Assembly: GCF_003001675.1 (NCBI RefSeq) | Contig: NZ_PVYW01000025.1 | Coordinates: 62,001 to 126,000, forward strand | Reading direction: 5' to 3' | DNA: 64,000 nt | From: Cohnella sp. SGD-V74 | GTDB lineage: Bacteria; Bacillota; Bacilli; Paenibacillales; Paenibacillaceae | Shown: positions 8,106 through 18,940 of the stretch, piece after piece | Position numbering within the stretch: the stretch's first letter is position 1 | Layout: each line of letters begins with the position of its first letter | Translations under genes and position numbers: made by a program | The notes under the pieces: generated by a model | What the model saw: the letters and a program-made list of their open reading frames with translations, nothing else | What the model was told of the DNA's origin: nothing | Database searches by the model: none

Positions 8106-8888
8106 CTAATTCCGCTCTGCGTCCCTCACTTCGAACCAGTGCCGTTCGCCCGACAAGGAGAAGCGATCTCCCGAACGCAGCTCGTATTTATGCCCCGGCT
8201 TCAGTCGCTCTCCGCCTTGCAGGAACGTGCCGTTAGAAGAGCCGTTGTCTTCGAGAACGAACACGCGCGAGTCCTCCACGTATCTGAGCGTGCAGTGAAC
8301 CCTGCTGATGTCCGTCGCCTCGTAAGGGAACAAGATCCCGCAGCGAGCCGGATCCCTTCCGAACGTCAGCCTGCGGTTCAGGACGCGGTAGCAGCTTCCC
8401 TCATGCTCTCCTTCCACGCCGCACAGCATCGGCTCCCCGATTGCGGCGGCTTCCGCCGCGCCGGAAAGCGTAAGCAGTTGGGTCATCGGAATCGTGTAAT
8501 CGGTCAGCGCGTGCTCCTCGGCGTCTTCTTCGTTCGCGGTCGCTTCCTCGTCGTTCCAGTCCGGCAGTCTTTGATCGTCCGCCAGCTCGGACTCCTTCAT
8601 GGCGGCCTCGGCCGCTTCGATCGTTTCCCTGCCCTTCACCGTCAGTTGCAAAAAGGCAACGACCGCGAACACCGCGACGGCAATTCCGATTCCGAGCGCC
8701 GCGAGCAGCGGCAGAGTGCCTATCTGCGCGGCCGCGTTGACGGCCCGCATCTCGGACGCGAACGCCCTGCCGGGCAGCAAGAGCGCCCCCGCTCCCGCGA
8801 TTGCGGCAAGGAAAGGCTCACAGGACCGTCGTCCTTCGCGGAACTTCAAAGGCCCCCTCTCTCTTTGCGATCTGTTTTGTTCCGCCAA
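8106..8888 (-). CDS. Membrane-anchored FHA-domain protein
   Basis: About 260 residues. The N-terminal region has two hydrophobic segments (FLAAIAGAGALLLPG and LLAALGIGIAVAVFAVVAFL), followed by an acidic linker rich in Glu and Asp. The C-terminal 100 residues form an FHA domain with the core motifs FGRDP, ISRVHC and DNGSSNGTFLQGG. FHA domains bind phosphothreonine peptides, so a role downstream of a Ser/Thr kinase is inferred; no kinase is in the window. I placed the start at TTG 8888 because GGAGGTG lies seven bases upstream; a GTG at 8897 is the alternative. Confidence 0.8.
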   Translation of the reverse strand: MAEQNRSQRERGPLKFREGRRSCEPFLAAIAGAGALLLPGRAFASEMRAVNAAAQIGTLPLLAALGIGIAVAVFAVVAFLQLTVKGRETIEAAEAAMKESELADDQRLPDWNDEEATANEEDAEEHALTDYTIPMTQLLTLSGAAEAAAIGEPMLCGVEGEHEGSCYRVLNRRLTFGRDPARCGILFPYEATDISRVHCTLRYVEDSRVFVLEDNGSSNGTFLQGGERLKPGHKYELRSGDRFSLSGERHWFEVRDAERN

Positions 8889-9018
8889 CCTGCTCACCTC
8901 CGGCCGCCCTCATATTGTAAACGCTTTCCTCAATGATCAGAAAGGAAAATGATACAGGACGCATATGCAAATATTATATCGAAAAAAGAACGAGCCTTCA
9001 ATTGCGGGCAACCAATTT

Positions 9019-10728
9019 TTAGGTCAAATTTAAATTCTTTTCCTCCCCCTCCTCCCGGAGCTTGCGCCGGATGACTTTGCCGATCAGCGACAGCGGCAGG
9101 CTGTCCCTGAACTCGTAGCTTCTGGGTATCTTGTAGGCCGCGAGCCGTTCTCTGCACCACCGGTCAAGCTGCATCTCCGACACCTGCCAGCCGTCCTTCA
9201 CGACGACGAACGCTTTGACCGTCTCTCCGCGATAAGCGTCCGGCACTCCGAGCACCGAAGCCTCCTTGACGGCCGGATGCTCGAACAGCACCTCTTCGAC
9301 CTCCCTCGGATAGACGTTGTACCCTCCCGCCAGAATGATGTCCTTTTTCCGATCGATGATCGTAAAATAGCCTTCCTCATCCATCGTTCCGATATCCCCC
9401 GTGCGCAGCCATCCGTCCTTCAGCACTTCCGCCGTCTCGTCCGGCCGGTTCCAATACCCTTTCATCACCTGCGGGCCTCGAACGACCACCTCTCCGATCT
9501 CCCCGGGCTCCAGCGGCTCCAGGTCGTTCTCTCCGACGATCCGTGCGTCCGTGTCGGGAAGAGGAAGGCCGATCGTACCGTTTTTGCGGAAACCCCAGAC
9601 CGGATTGCAGTGCGTTACCGGCGAAGCTTCCGTCAAGCCGTAGCCTTCGATCAGCTTGCCTACCGTCGACCGTTCGAATTTCTCCTGCACTTCACGCGGC
9701 AACGGAGCCGCTCCGCTGACGCAGAGCCGGACTGACGCGAATTCTCCTTCCTTCGTCATCGGATGGTTGAGCAGCGCAATGTACATCGTCGGCGCTCCGG
9801 GAAATACCGTCGGCTTGCGGCGACGGATCGTCTCCAGCACCATCTTCGGCTCGAACCGGGGAATGAGCAGCAGCGTTCCCGCCTGGCCGACGGCCTGGTT
9901 GAGCAGCACGGTCAGACCGAATACGTGAAACATCGGAAGCGCGGCCAGATACCTCTCCTTGCCGACTTCGAGCCGGTAACACCACGCGTTCACCTGCTGC
10001 GTATTCGCCAGCAGATTGGCGTGCGTCAGCATGACGCCCTTCGGCCTGCCCGTCGTCCCCCCGGTGTATTGGAGCATCGCCAAATCCTCGTCGGCATTCA
10101 CCTCCTCGCAGATCTCCAGAGCTTTGCCCTGACCGACGAACGCCGACCAGCGCTTCACCCCTTCTCCCTTGTAGTCGACCTTCAGATTCGGGTACTCCTT
10201 GCGCCGTTTAATCGGATAGAGCAGGTTTTTGGGAAAAGGCAGTCCGTCCGACAGGGAAGTGACAATGACATGACGCAAGTCGGTGTTCTCCCGGGCTTTG
10301 GCGACGCGGGGCATGAGCAGGTCGAGGACGACAAGCACGGTCGCGCCGCTGTCGGCCAACTGGTGATGAAGCTCCCTCTCCGTATAGGTCGGATTCGTCT
10401 GAACGATAATCGCCCCCGCCATCAATGCGCCGTAATAAGCGATGACGGCCTGCGGACAGTTCGGCAGCATGATGGCGACGCGGTCCCCTTTGGCCAGGGG
10501 GAGCGCCTTCAGAGCGTTCGCCATTTTGCGGCTTTGCCGCAGCAGTTCCTTATACGTATATCTCCTCCCGAGAAAATCGAGCGCCTCGTTGTCGGGATAA
10601 GCCCCCGCGGCGTCGATCAGAAGCTTGGCGATATTGCGCTTCGGGTACTCGTAAGAGGGCTTTACCTGAAGCGGATATTTCTGATGCCAGGGCCTTGCGG
10701 CCGAACGAACATCGGATTCTTCGCTCAT
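9019..10728 (-). CDS. lcfA: Long-chain acyl-CoA synthetase
   Basis: This 569-residue ANL-superfamily enzyme activates fatty acids to acyl-CoA with ATP. The AMP-binding P-loop YTGGTTGRPKGVMLTH, the GYGLTEASP motif, the TGD and DRKKDIILAGGYNVYPREVE hinge region, and the C-terminal catalytic lysine in GKVIRRKL are all visible. The length is standard. It is the last gene of the beta-oxidation operon, 20 bases after the acyl-CoA dehydrogenase gene. It supplies the substrate for the enzymes encoded upstream. Lipid chain preference cannot be read from sequence alone. Confidence 0.93.
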   Translation of the reverse strand: MSEESDVRSAARPWHQKYPLQVKPSYEYPKRNIAKLLIDAAGAYPDNEALDFLGRRYTYKELLRQSRKMANALKALPLAKGDRVAIMLPNCPQAVIAYYGALMAGAIIVQTNPTYTERELHHQLADSGATVLVVLDLLMPRVAKARENTDLRHVIVTSLSDGLPFPKNLLYPIKRRKEYPNLKVDYKGEGVKRWSAFVGQGKALEICEEVNADEDLAMLQYTGGTTGRPKGVMLTHANLLANTQQVNAWCYRLEVGKERYLAALPMFHVFGLTVLLNQAVGQAGTLLLIPRFEPKMVLETIRRRKPTVFPGAPTMYIALLNHPMTKEGEFASVRLCVSGAAPLPREVQEKFERSTVGKLIEGYGLTEASPVTHCNPVWGFRKNGTIGLPLPDTDARIVGENDLEPLEPGEIGEVVVRGPQVMKGYWNRPDETAEVLKDGWLRTGDIGTMDEEGYFTIIDRKKDIILAGGYNVYPREVEEVLFEHPAVKEASVLGVPDAYRGETVKAFVVVKDGWQVSEMQLDRWCRERLAAYKIPRSYEFRDSLPLSLIGKVIRRKLREEGEEKNLNLT

Positions 10729-10748
10729 GCTGCGCTCCTCCTCGTTTT

Positions 10749-12536
<1,788 letters not shown>

Positions 12537-12581
12537 CGCCGTCGCCTCCTTTCCTCGCTTCGATTCGCCGAAGCCGCAGGC

Positions 12582-13769
12582 TCACATAGCTTCGAAAACG
12601 CCGGCCGCTCCCATTCCGCCCCCTACGCACATCGTCACAACGCCGTAACCGCCGCCCAGCCTGAGCAGCTCGTGCAGCAGCGTCACGGTCAGCTTGGCGC
12701 CTGTGCAGCCGAGCGGATGGCCAAGCGCGATCGCTCCGCCGTTCGCGTTTACGAGCTCCGGATCGATCTCCAGCCGGTCGATAACGGGGACGCATTGAGC
12801 CGCGAACGCCTCGTTGATCTCCCAGAGCGAGATTTGCTCCGGCGTCAGCCTCGCCTGCCTCAGCGCCAGCGGCACGGCTTCGACCGGACCGAGGCCCATA
12901 ATCTCCGGCGGCAATCCCGCGACTGCGTACGCCCGGAACGCGGCCAGCGGCCGAACGCCGAGGCTGTCGGCCTTCTCCCGGCTCATCAGGACGAGCGCTG
13001 CCGCTCCGTCGCTGTACGGCGACGAGTTGCCCGCGGTCACCGTCCCGTTCACAGAGAAGGCCGGCTTGAGCGCCGCGAGCTTCTCCATCGTCGTATCGGG
13101 GCGCACGCACTCGTCCTGAGCGACGGTGATCGGCCGCTCAATCGGCTCGCCCGTTGCCGGGCGCGGCTCGACGACGGCGGTCGCGATAGGCATCAGTTCG
13201 TCGTCAAATCTGCCGGATGCGGCCGCTTGCGCCGCTTTGCGATGGCTGTCCGCGGCGAAGCGATCCTGCATCTCCCTCGTCACGCCGCACCTCTTGGCGA
13301 CCAGCTCCGCCGTATGGCCCATCGCCATGTACGCCGCGGGCATCGCTTCGCATAGGCCGGGATGCGGAGACGGTCTGAACCCCATCATCGGCACCCGGCT
13401 CATGCATTCCACGCCGCCGGCGACCACCGTATCCGCGAGCCCGCTCCGGATTGCCGCGGCCGCTTGCGCGATCGCCTGCAGGCCGGATGCGCAGAAGCGA
13501 TTAACCGTAACCGCGGGCACCTCGACGGGAAAGCCGGCAAGCAGCGTGATAAGCCGCGCGACGTTCATCCCCTGCTCGCCTTCCGGCATCGCGCAGCCCA
13601 GCACCACGTCTTCGACGTCCTCCGGCCGCAGACCCGGCACTCGGCTTACCGCCTCCCGCAGCACCGCCGCTCCCAAATCCTCCGGACGCGTCTGCGCGAA
13701 GCCGCCCTTCTTCCCGCGCCCGACCGCCGTGCGAACCGCCGACACGATGACGGCTTCCCTGCCCTTCAT
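12582..13769 (-). CDS. fadA: Acetyl-CoA acyltransferase (thiolase, FadA)
   Basis: This 395-residue thiolase cleaves 3-ketoacyl-CoA in the last step of beta-oxidation. Catalytic residues are all present: Cys93 in NRFCASGLQAI, His351 in GHPLGCTGAK and Cys381 in MCVGGGMG. The frame stays open 52 codons further upstream, but the ATG at 13769 matches the normal family N-terminus (MKGREAVIVSAVRT) and has a purine-rich AGGAGG upstream. It sits between fadN (86-base gap) and fadE (45-base gap). Together with FadN it would form the soluble trifunctional-like module of Gram-positive bacteria. Confidence 0.94.
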   Translation of the reverse strand: MKGREAVIVSAVRTAVGRGKKGGFAQTRPEDLGAAVLREAVSRVPGLRPEDVEDVVLGCAMPEGEQGMNVARLITLLAGFPVEVPAVTVNRFCASGLQAIAQAAAAIRSGLADTVVAGGVECMSRVPMMGFRPSPHPGLCEAMPAAYMAMGHTAELVAKRCGVTREMQDRFAADSHRKAAQAAASGRFDDELMPIATAVVEPRPATGEPIERPITVAQDECVRPDTTMEKLAALKPAFSVNGTVTAGNSSPYSDGAAALVLMSREKADSLGVRPLAAFRAYAVAGLPPEIMGLGPVEAVPLALRQARLTPEQISLWEINEAFAAQCVPVIDRLEIDPELVNANGGAIALGHPLGCTGAKLTVTLLHELLRLGGGYGVVTMCVGGGMGAAGVFEAM

Positions 13770-13855
13770 CCCTCTCTCCTCCTCGCCGCTCCGCCTATTC
13801 CGCTCGAAGGCGCTCCCCATGCCTTCGGACTCCCGCTCGCCTCGTCCGACCCGCC

Positions 13856-16201
13856 TCAGTTGCGAAGCGGCTTTCCCGTCGCCAGCCAATGCCGCATCCG
13901 CGCCTGCGTCAGCGGCTCTCCGCACAGGCTAAGGAACGCCTCCCGCTCCAGGTCGAGCAGCCGCTGCTCGCTCACCTCCATCCCCGCCGGCACGCTGCCG
14001 CCGGTCAGCACGTCAGCCAGCTTGCCGGCAATGCGCGCGTCGTGCTCGGAGATATAGCCGCCTCGCCGCATCGTGGAGACAGCCGTCTTCAGAACCGCCG
14101 CCGTCTCCCGGCCTCCGACCGCAACGCGCCGATCCCGCTCCGGAACGGCGCAACCTCTGCGCTCCAGCTCCAGCACCGCGTTCTTCGCCTCGTAGATTCG
14201 CGTCTCGTCGCGCAGGACGACCGTATCGCCTCCCCTCCAATAGCCGAGGCGCTTCACGTCGCAACCGCTCTCCGATACCTTGGACCGCGCGATCGACTCG
14301 AACAGCCGCATCAACGGCTGCGTCGCATCGTCCAGCCCTGCTTCATCGGCCCGCTCCCTCGCCAGGACGGCCGAAGCCAGACAGCCTCCCCCGGCCGGAA
14401 TCAGCCCCGCTCCCGTCTCGACGAGGCCGAAATACGTCTCCGCCGCATACAGCGTCCGATCCGCCGATAGACAGATCTCCGCCCCGCCTCCGAACGCCTT
14501 CCCGTGCGGAGCGGCAACGACCGGACGCGGCAGCCTGCGCAGCGTCCGCACGCTCTCTTGAAGCTCCCGAACCATCAGGTCGATCTCTTCCCACTCGCCG
14601 TTCTCCGCTTCCATCAGCAGCAGCATCAAATCCGCTCCGACGCAGAAGTTGCGCCCCTCGTTCGCCAATACCAGTCCGCGCCAGTTGCGCTCCACCTCCT
14701 CCGCGGAGCGGCGAACGGCAGCCAGTGCGCCGGGACCAAGCGCGTTATTCGAAGAACGGAATTCGAGACAAGCGACGTCGTCACCCAGATCGATCAGATC
14801 CGCTCCGCCCTCCGAGAGGATCGTCCGTCCCCGGTCCCGCTGCGCGCTTAACGAGATTTCCCCCGGCCTCTCCTCGACGTACTTGTAATACCCTTGCGAA
14901 TAATAGAACTGACTTCCGGCCTTCTTCACATAGAACGAGGCCGTTCCTTTCCCCAGCATGGCCGCTACCGGAGCCGGCACCGCTCTCCCTCTCTCCTCCA
15001 GGCGAGCCGCGGTTTCCGCCACGCCCAGCGCGTCCCACAATTCAAAAGGTCCCGCCTCCCAGTCCAAGCCCCACCGCATTGCCCGGTCGATCTCGATCGG
15101 GGTGTCGGCAATCTCCCCGAGCTTCTCCGCGGCATAGCACAACGTATCGTCGATCACGTCCCGGACGAAAGCGCCCAGCCGGTCCCGATCCGCCGCCTCC
15201 AGCAGCACCCGCAACTTGCCGGCCGTCCCTCCGCCCGCCCGTCTCGCCGCTTCGAGCGTGCGGGAAACGGGCTTGCTCCGCGACACGTAAGCCATCGCCT
15301 CCGGGTCCAGCACCCGTATGCGATCTTCCCCGGACGCGGAATCGTCCTCGCGGAAAAAGGCGCCGCCGCTCTTTGCTCCCAGCCACCCCCGTTCCGCCAT
15401 CCGCTCGATCAACGCCGGATTCGAGAAAGCCGCCGCCTCCAGCGGGTCCGGCACGTTCTCCCTCACATTGCGGCACGCTTGCAAGAACGTATCGAGGCCG
15501 ACCGAGTCCAGCATGCCGAACGTCGCACTCTTGGGACGCCCGATCAGCGGACCGGTTACCGCCTCCGCCTCGTCGATTGTGAGGCCATATTTCTCCCTTG
15601 CTTGCAATGCAGCCAGCAGGGCATACGTTCCGATCCGGTTGGCGATAAAATTCGGCGTGTCCTTCGCCTCCACGACCCCTCTGCCCAGCCGATCCCGGCA
15701 GAACAACGCCGTCGCCTCCAACGCCTGCCGATCCGTCTCCTTACCGGGCACCACCTCCAGAAGCTTCCTATATCTCGGAGGGTAGAAGAAATGCGTCACC
15801 ATCGCATGCTTCCGCAGCTCTTCTCCGCACGAGGAGGCGATCTCATCGATGGACAGCCCCGACGTGCCACTGCTGACAACCATGCCCGGCCTCCATACCG
15901 CATCGATGCGCGCCCAGACGCCCATCTTAACGTCCAACCTCTCCGTTACGGCTTCGATCACCCAATCGCATTCGGCAAGCCGTTCGTACTCCCTCTCCCA
16001 ATCGCAGGTTTCGATCCTTCCGATGGATGCCGGATCGTAGAGCGGGGACGGCTTCGTCCTTTTCAACCTCTCCCGCCCTTCTTCCGCCTTGCTCTCCAGA
16101 TCGAACAGCAGGCTGGGAATGCCCGCGTTCGCCAACTGCGCGGCAATGGCCGCGCCCATCACCCCCGCTCCGATGACCGCCGCTTTTCGCACGTTCCGCA
16201 A
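13856..16201 (-). CDS. fadN: 3-hydroxyacyl-CoA dehydrogenase / enoyl-CoA hydratase (FadN)
   Basis: About 781 residues, with the dehydrogenase domain first and the hydratase domain last, the order found in Bacillus FadN. The Rossmann motif VIGAGVMGAAIA is at about residue 8. The dehydrogenase region shows THFFYPP and NFIANRIG. The hydratase region shows NFCVGADL and AFGGGAEICLSADR with the VETGAGLIPAGGG loop. I chose TTG 16201 because GGGAGGTGG lies upstream and it gives the family-like N-terminus; an ATG at 16276 has no ribosome site. It is the first gene of the operon. No FadR-type regulator gene lies next to it. Confidence 0.92.
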   Translation of the reverse strand: MRNVRKAAVIGAGVMGAAIAAQLANAGIPSLLFDLESKAEEGRERLKRTKPSPLYDPASIGRIETCDWEREYERLAECDWVIEAVTERLDVKMGVWARIDAVWRPGMVVSSGTSGLSIDEIASSCGEELRKHAMVTHFFYPPRYRKLLEVVPGKETDRQALEATALFCRDRLGRGVVEAKDTPNFIANRIGTYALLAALQAREKYGLTIDEAEAVTGPLIGRPKSATFGMLDSVGLDTFLQACRNVRENVPDPLEAAAFSNPALIERMAERGWLGAKSGGAFFREDDSASGEDRIRVLDPEAMAYVSRSKPVSRTLEAARRAGGGTAGKLRVLLEAADRDRLGAFVRDVIDDTLCYAAEKLGEIADTPIEIDRAMRWGLDWEAGPFELWDALGVAETAARLEERGRAVPAPVAAMLGKGTASFYVKKAGSQFYYSQGYYKYVEERPGEISLSAQRDRGRTILSEGGADLIDLGDDVACLEFRSSNNALGPGALAAVRRSAEEVERNWRGLVLANEGRNFCVGADLMLLLMEAENGEWEEIDLMVRELQESVRTLRRLPRPVVAAPHGKAFGGGAEICLSADRTLYAAETYFGLVETGAGLIPAGGGCLASAVLARERADEAGLDDATQPLMRLFESIARSKVSESGCDVKRLGYWRGGDTVVLRDETRIYEAKNAVLELERRGCAVPERDRRVAVGGRETAAVLKTAVSTMRRGGYISEHDARIAGKLADVLTGGSVPAGMEVSEQRLLDLEREAFLSLCGEPLTQARMRHWLATGKPLRN

Positions 16202-16384
16202 GCCGCCTCTCCACCTCCCCGCCGCACCTTGAATCGACTTGATATTGGTAAATTTATTCCGCAAGCCGCTGTGCATATGCCCACATCGGCAAAAAAGGAC
16301 ATATCCGCGTCTATCTCATGCCTGCCCCGGAAGAATTGCTCGGGCAATCCCGATGATCCCTTGGCCGCTCAACCTGCCCAACGC

Positions 16385-16418
16385 AAAAAAGCCGCCCTCC
16401 CCTGATCGGGAGAGCGGC
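16385..16418 (-). terminator. Rho-independent terminator after the stalk-domain gene
   Basis: Minus-strand stem GCCGC/GCGGC with inner CTCCC/GGGAG pairs, followed by six T. It separates the gene ending at 16430 from the fad operon. Confidence 0.85.
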
Positions 16419-16429
16419 GAATGTCGCGC

Positions 16430-17635
16430 CTACTGCTGCAAATCTTCGCTGGAAAGTATAATCGCTTCCGCTTGCAGAAGCCATTTGCCGTCGACCTTGA
16501 CGGCGTCGTTGAGCACGACCGAGCGGCTCTTGAACGTCTGTCCGCCCATCACCGTCTCCGATACCATCTTGACCAGCACAGAAGCGGCGCCCTGCTCGGC
16601 ATCGTAATCGACGATCGTCACTTGCTCGCTCGTCACGTTAAGCGTTGTCGTCTCGAACATTTGCGCCAACTGTTCCTTCAGCAGCTCTTTCTCCGGGAAG
16701 TCGGCTAGCGTCGCGACGTAAGCCTCGGCGTTTTTCTCGTTGGCCGCCTTCACTTGGTCTTCGAACACTTTGCCGATCGCGGCTTTGTCGGCTTCAGGCA
16801 GCGTCGCCTGCTGCTCGAACAATCCCGGAATGTTCGTGTACTCGAGTCCGAGCACTTCGACGTTGTAGATCTTCCAAGCGTTCGCGGAATCCTTGTGAAG
16901 GGTATAGCGAACTTGCGCGAGGTTGTCCGGAAAGAAGCCTCCGCTGATCTTCTTCGTATCTTCGATAACGAGAACGACAGCTTCTCTCTGGCTGAAAGAT
17001 TGGATCTTCAACTCGGTGATTTGGGTCTTCGTTTTGGCCTGTTCGAAGTTCGCCCGAACTTCGTCCAAATCCAAGACGGTGTCGTCCGACATCAGCCCGA
17101 CGATTCCTTCCGCGTCGCCGGCGGCTTCCACGAGCAGCATCTTGCTGAACAGCTCGTTCACGGATGCTTTGTCCGCCGAAGTCGGGCCTTGGAACACGAG
17201 CGAGATCGTCTTATCCTTGCCGTTCCACAGCACGTTGTGGTTCGTTAACACGCCCGCGAAGCGAACCCCGATCAGCGTGCGGCCGTCGCGTTCGATAATC
17301 TCGCCCGTGCTCGGCACCGTCCGGCCGTTCACGATGGCGATGTCCGCCTCCGCGGAAGCCTGAATCTCGTAATCTTCCGATTCCGCGTACAGGATTTCCG
17401 TAGAAGCGTCCAGCTCCGTGCCGTAACCGAGCGCATCGAAGAGAGCGGCATACTCGATGTAGCTTTTGCCTTTCTCGATCAGCAGCCCGCTTCCTACGTC
17501 GACGGTTTCGCCGTTGACTTTGATCTTGACGGCCGAAGACTGGCCTGCGGTCGCAGCGGAGGCGGTGCCCGCCATCGTAAACGCCAATACTGCCGAGAAC
17601 AACACGATTGCCAAACGTTTCAACTGTCGCACCAT
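16430..17635 (-). CDS. Secreted protein with copper-amine-oxidase-like stalk domain and two NTF2-like repeats
   Basis: This 401-residue protein has a signal peptide ending near TASA, then a stalk domain of the copper amine oxidase N-terminal type (VKIKVNGETVDVG, SYIEYAALFDALGYG, RTLIGVRFAGVL). Two similar 100-residue alpha/beta units follow (about 165-265 and 290-400). Each begins with a helix containing LVEAAGDAEGIVGLM or NEKNAEAYVATLADF and ends in a cone-like beta sheet, as in SnoaL/NTF2 folds. Such stalk proteins are abundant in Paenibacillus envelopes. The cargo or ligand is unknown. It is monocistronic, with its own terminator. Confidence 0.7.
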   Translation of the reverse strand: MVRQLKRLAIVLFSAVLAFTMAGTASAATAGQSSAVKIKVNGETVDVGSGLLIEKGKSYIEYAALFDALGYGTELDASTEILYAESEDYEIQASAEADIAIVNGRTVPSTGEIIERDGRTLIGVRFAGVLTNHNVLWNGKDKTISLVFQGPTSADKASVNELFSKMLLVEAAGDAEGIVGLMSDDTVLDLDEVRANFEQAKTKTQITELKIQSFSQREAVVLVIEDTKKISGGFFPDNLAQVRYTLHKDSANAWKIYNVEVLGLEYTNIPGLFEQQATLPEADKAAIGKVFEDQVKAANEKNAEAYVATLADFPEKELLKEQLAQMFETTTLNVTSEQVTIVDYDAEQGAASVLVKMVSETVMGGQTFKSRSVVLNDAVKVDGKWLLQAEAIILSSEDLQQ

Positions 17636-17767
17636 CTTTCTCTATGTAATGAATAACCGTCTATGAATCTAGTCTATTATAACAGCTAGTTTGGACGGTC
17701 TGGCACAAAAGCCGAAATTTTATTCGCCCCGCGCCCGGAAGTCCGGCAGAATTCCAGACCAATGCGG

Positions 17768-18334
17768 CTATTCGCCAATCAGTTCTTGCAAATCTTTGAG
17801 GCTCGGCTTGCGGAAAGTCACTCCGACTTCCGTCTGTCCCCACTTCATGCTTTCGATTTTCAGCGGCTTGGGCAGCTCATCGGCGATCGGGATCACCCGG
17901 CTGGACAGCATCGACTTCGGCAGCGGCACACCCTTCATCCTGGCCTCCAGAACGTCGGCGATCACGTTCGGATCTTGCCAGCGCAAGCGATACGTAATCT
18001 GCAGTTCGGCGGAAACCCAATCCTTCCACAGCACGTTCAAGTCCGCGATCAACCTATCGCCTTCCTGCGTAAATTCCGCTCCGGTCACGACGATGTCGTT
18101 CTCTACGAGAGGATTGTCCGCGAGCGACTTCTTGGCCAGGTTGCCGATGTCCTCGTCCGTCAAGATGAGCTCCAGGGACATCCTTTTGGCCATGTCGATC
18201 GCGCGTTCCTTGAGCGGCACCTCCTCATAAGACAGATCGAGAGACCGGTCCGGCTTCACATAATAGAGCGCGCCTACCCCCGCGATGACGGCGAGGAAGA
18301 CGAGCACGAACAGTCCAATCAACAATTTTTTCAT
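17768..18334 (-). CDS. YpmS-like single-pass membrane protein
   Basis: This 188-residue protein has an N-terminal membrane anchor (KKLLIGLFVLVFLAVIAGVGALYYV) and an extracytoplasmic alpha/beta domain. Its arrangement (helix with LTDEDIGNLAKKSL, then strands carrying NDIVVTGAEF and ADLNVLWKDW) resembles DUF2140/YpmS proteins, whose function is uncertain. The start at 18334 was chosen because AAAGGAG lies at the right distance; the frame extends nine codons further without a ribosome site. The C-terminus is charged. The family assignment is tentative. Confidence 0.55.
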   Translation of the reverse strand: MKKLLIGLFVLVFLAVIAGVGALYYVKPDRSLDLSYEEVPLKERAIDMAKRMSLELILTDEDIGNLAKKSLADNPLVENDIVVTGAEFTQEGDRLIADLNVLWKDWVSAELQITYRLRWQDPNVIADVLEARMKGVPLPKSMLSSRVIPIADELPKPLKIESMKWGQTEVGVTFRKPSLKDLQELIGE

Positions 18335-18355
18335 CGCAATCTCCTTTATGAGGTT

Positions 18356-18522
18356 GTTCAAAAAGCCCGCTTTTGATCACGAAGTATTCCGGGAAGAAGA
18401 CTCGACATCGAATCTTGAATTCAGCCGGTTCTTCCGGTGCTCACGTAGCTTCCACTACGCTCCGCTCCTCATACCCGGTCTTCATCCAATCTTCTCGGTG
18501 CTGAAAACCGGACTTTTTGAAC
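18356..18522. repeat. Interspersed repeat with terminal inverted repeats (MITE-like)
   Basis: About 167 bases bounded by inverted ends: GTTCAAAAAGCCCGCTTTT on the left and, on the other strand, GTTCAAAAAGTCCGGTTTT on the right (17 of 19 identical). The interior has no coding frame. From memory, elements with these ends and a similar interior recur in Paenibacillus genomes; I cannot verify copy number here. Confidence 0.6.
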
Positions 18523-18535
18523 TCTCACTTTATGG

Positions 18536-18564
18536 TTGACTTCGGGGGAAGAGAGGCGTATAAC
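18536..18564 (+). promoter_or_regulatory. ilvA: Promoter of the ilvA T-box transcript
   Basis: TTGACT (18536-18541), a 17-base spacer and TATAAC (18559-18564). It begins only 13 bases after the right end of the MITE-like repeat. Transcription would start near 18571. Confidence 0.6.
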
Positions 18565-18570
18565 AATAAA

Positions 18571-18849
18571 TAAATTCAACGACGGGAACAAGTTGTCCGG
18601 GCCCTTCGATCTCCAGAGAGTCGGCGAAACGCTGAGAGCCGACGATCGAAAGCCGGTGCAATATCCTCCCCGAGAAGCGGCGCCGAATCCGATTTGCCAT
18701 TAAGCGCCGACGGTTCCCCCGTTACGGGAAGTCGTATATACTCTATACGACGAGCGAGCGCCCGACGTTGCAACTTCGCTAATGCAAAATCGGGAACGAG
18801 GGTGGTACCACGGATAACGATCCGTCCCTTTCCAGGGGGCGGTTTTTTT
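18571..18849 (+). ncRNA. T-box leader upstream of ilvA
   Basis: A classic T-box core GAGGGTGGTACCACGG at 18797-18812 is followed by a CCGTCCC/GGGGCGG terminator stem (GU pair allowed) and seven T. The upstream region has an AGAGAG bulge and a GTCGGC/GCCGAC apical stem expected of stem I. The likely specifier is ATC (isoleucine) at 18663-18665, consistent with control of threonine deaminase, the first enzyme of isoleucine synthesis. T-box RNAs sense uncharged tRNA and permit read-through (established). The specifier assignment is inference. Confidence 0.88.
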
Positions 18850-18865
18850 GTATTCTTATAGCGGT

Positions 18866-18896
18866 TGCTGAAAAACCGGACTTTTTGAACTTACAC
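18866..18896. repeat. Second copy of the repeat's right end
   Basis: The sequence TGCTGAAAAACCGGACTTTT and the following TGAAC...ACACTT repeat the right end at 18498-18530 with one inserted A and a few changes. It lies between the T-box terminator and the ilvA start. Confidence 0.55.
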
Positions 18897-18940
18897 TTAT
18901 ACGCTTATATGCCGACGCCGGCAGAAAGGATGATTTCGAA

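Noticed and set aside
14894..16405. 503-residue plus-strand frame opposite fadN
   Set aside because: Antisense shadow of the FadN gene, Arg/Pro/His rich, with no ribosome site or motif.
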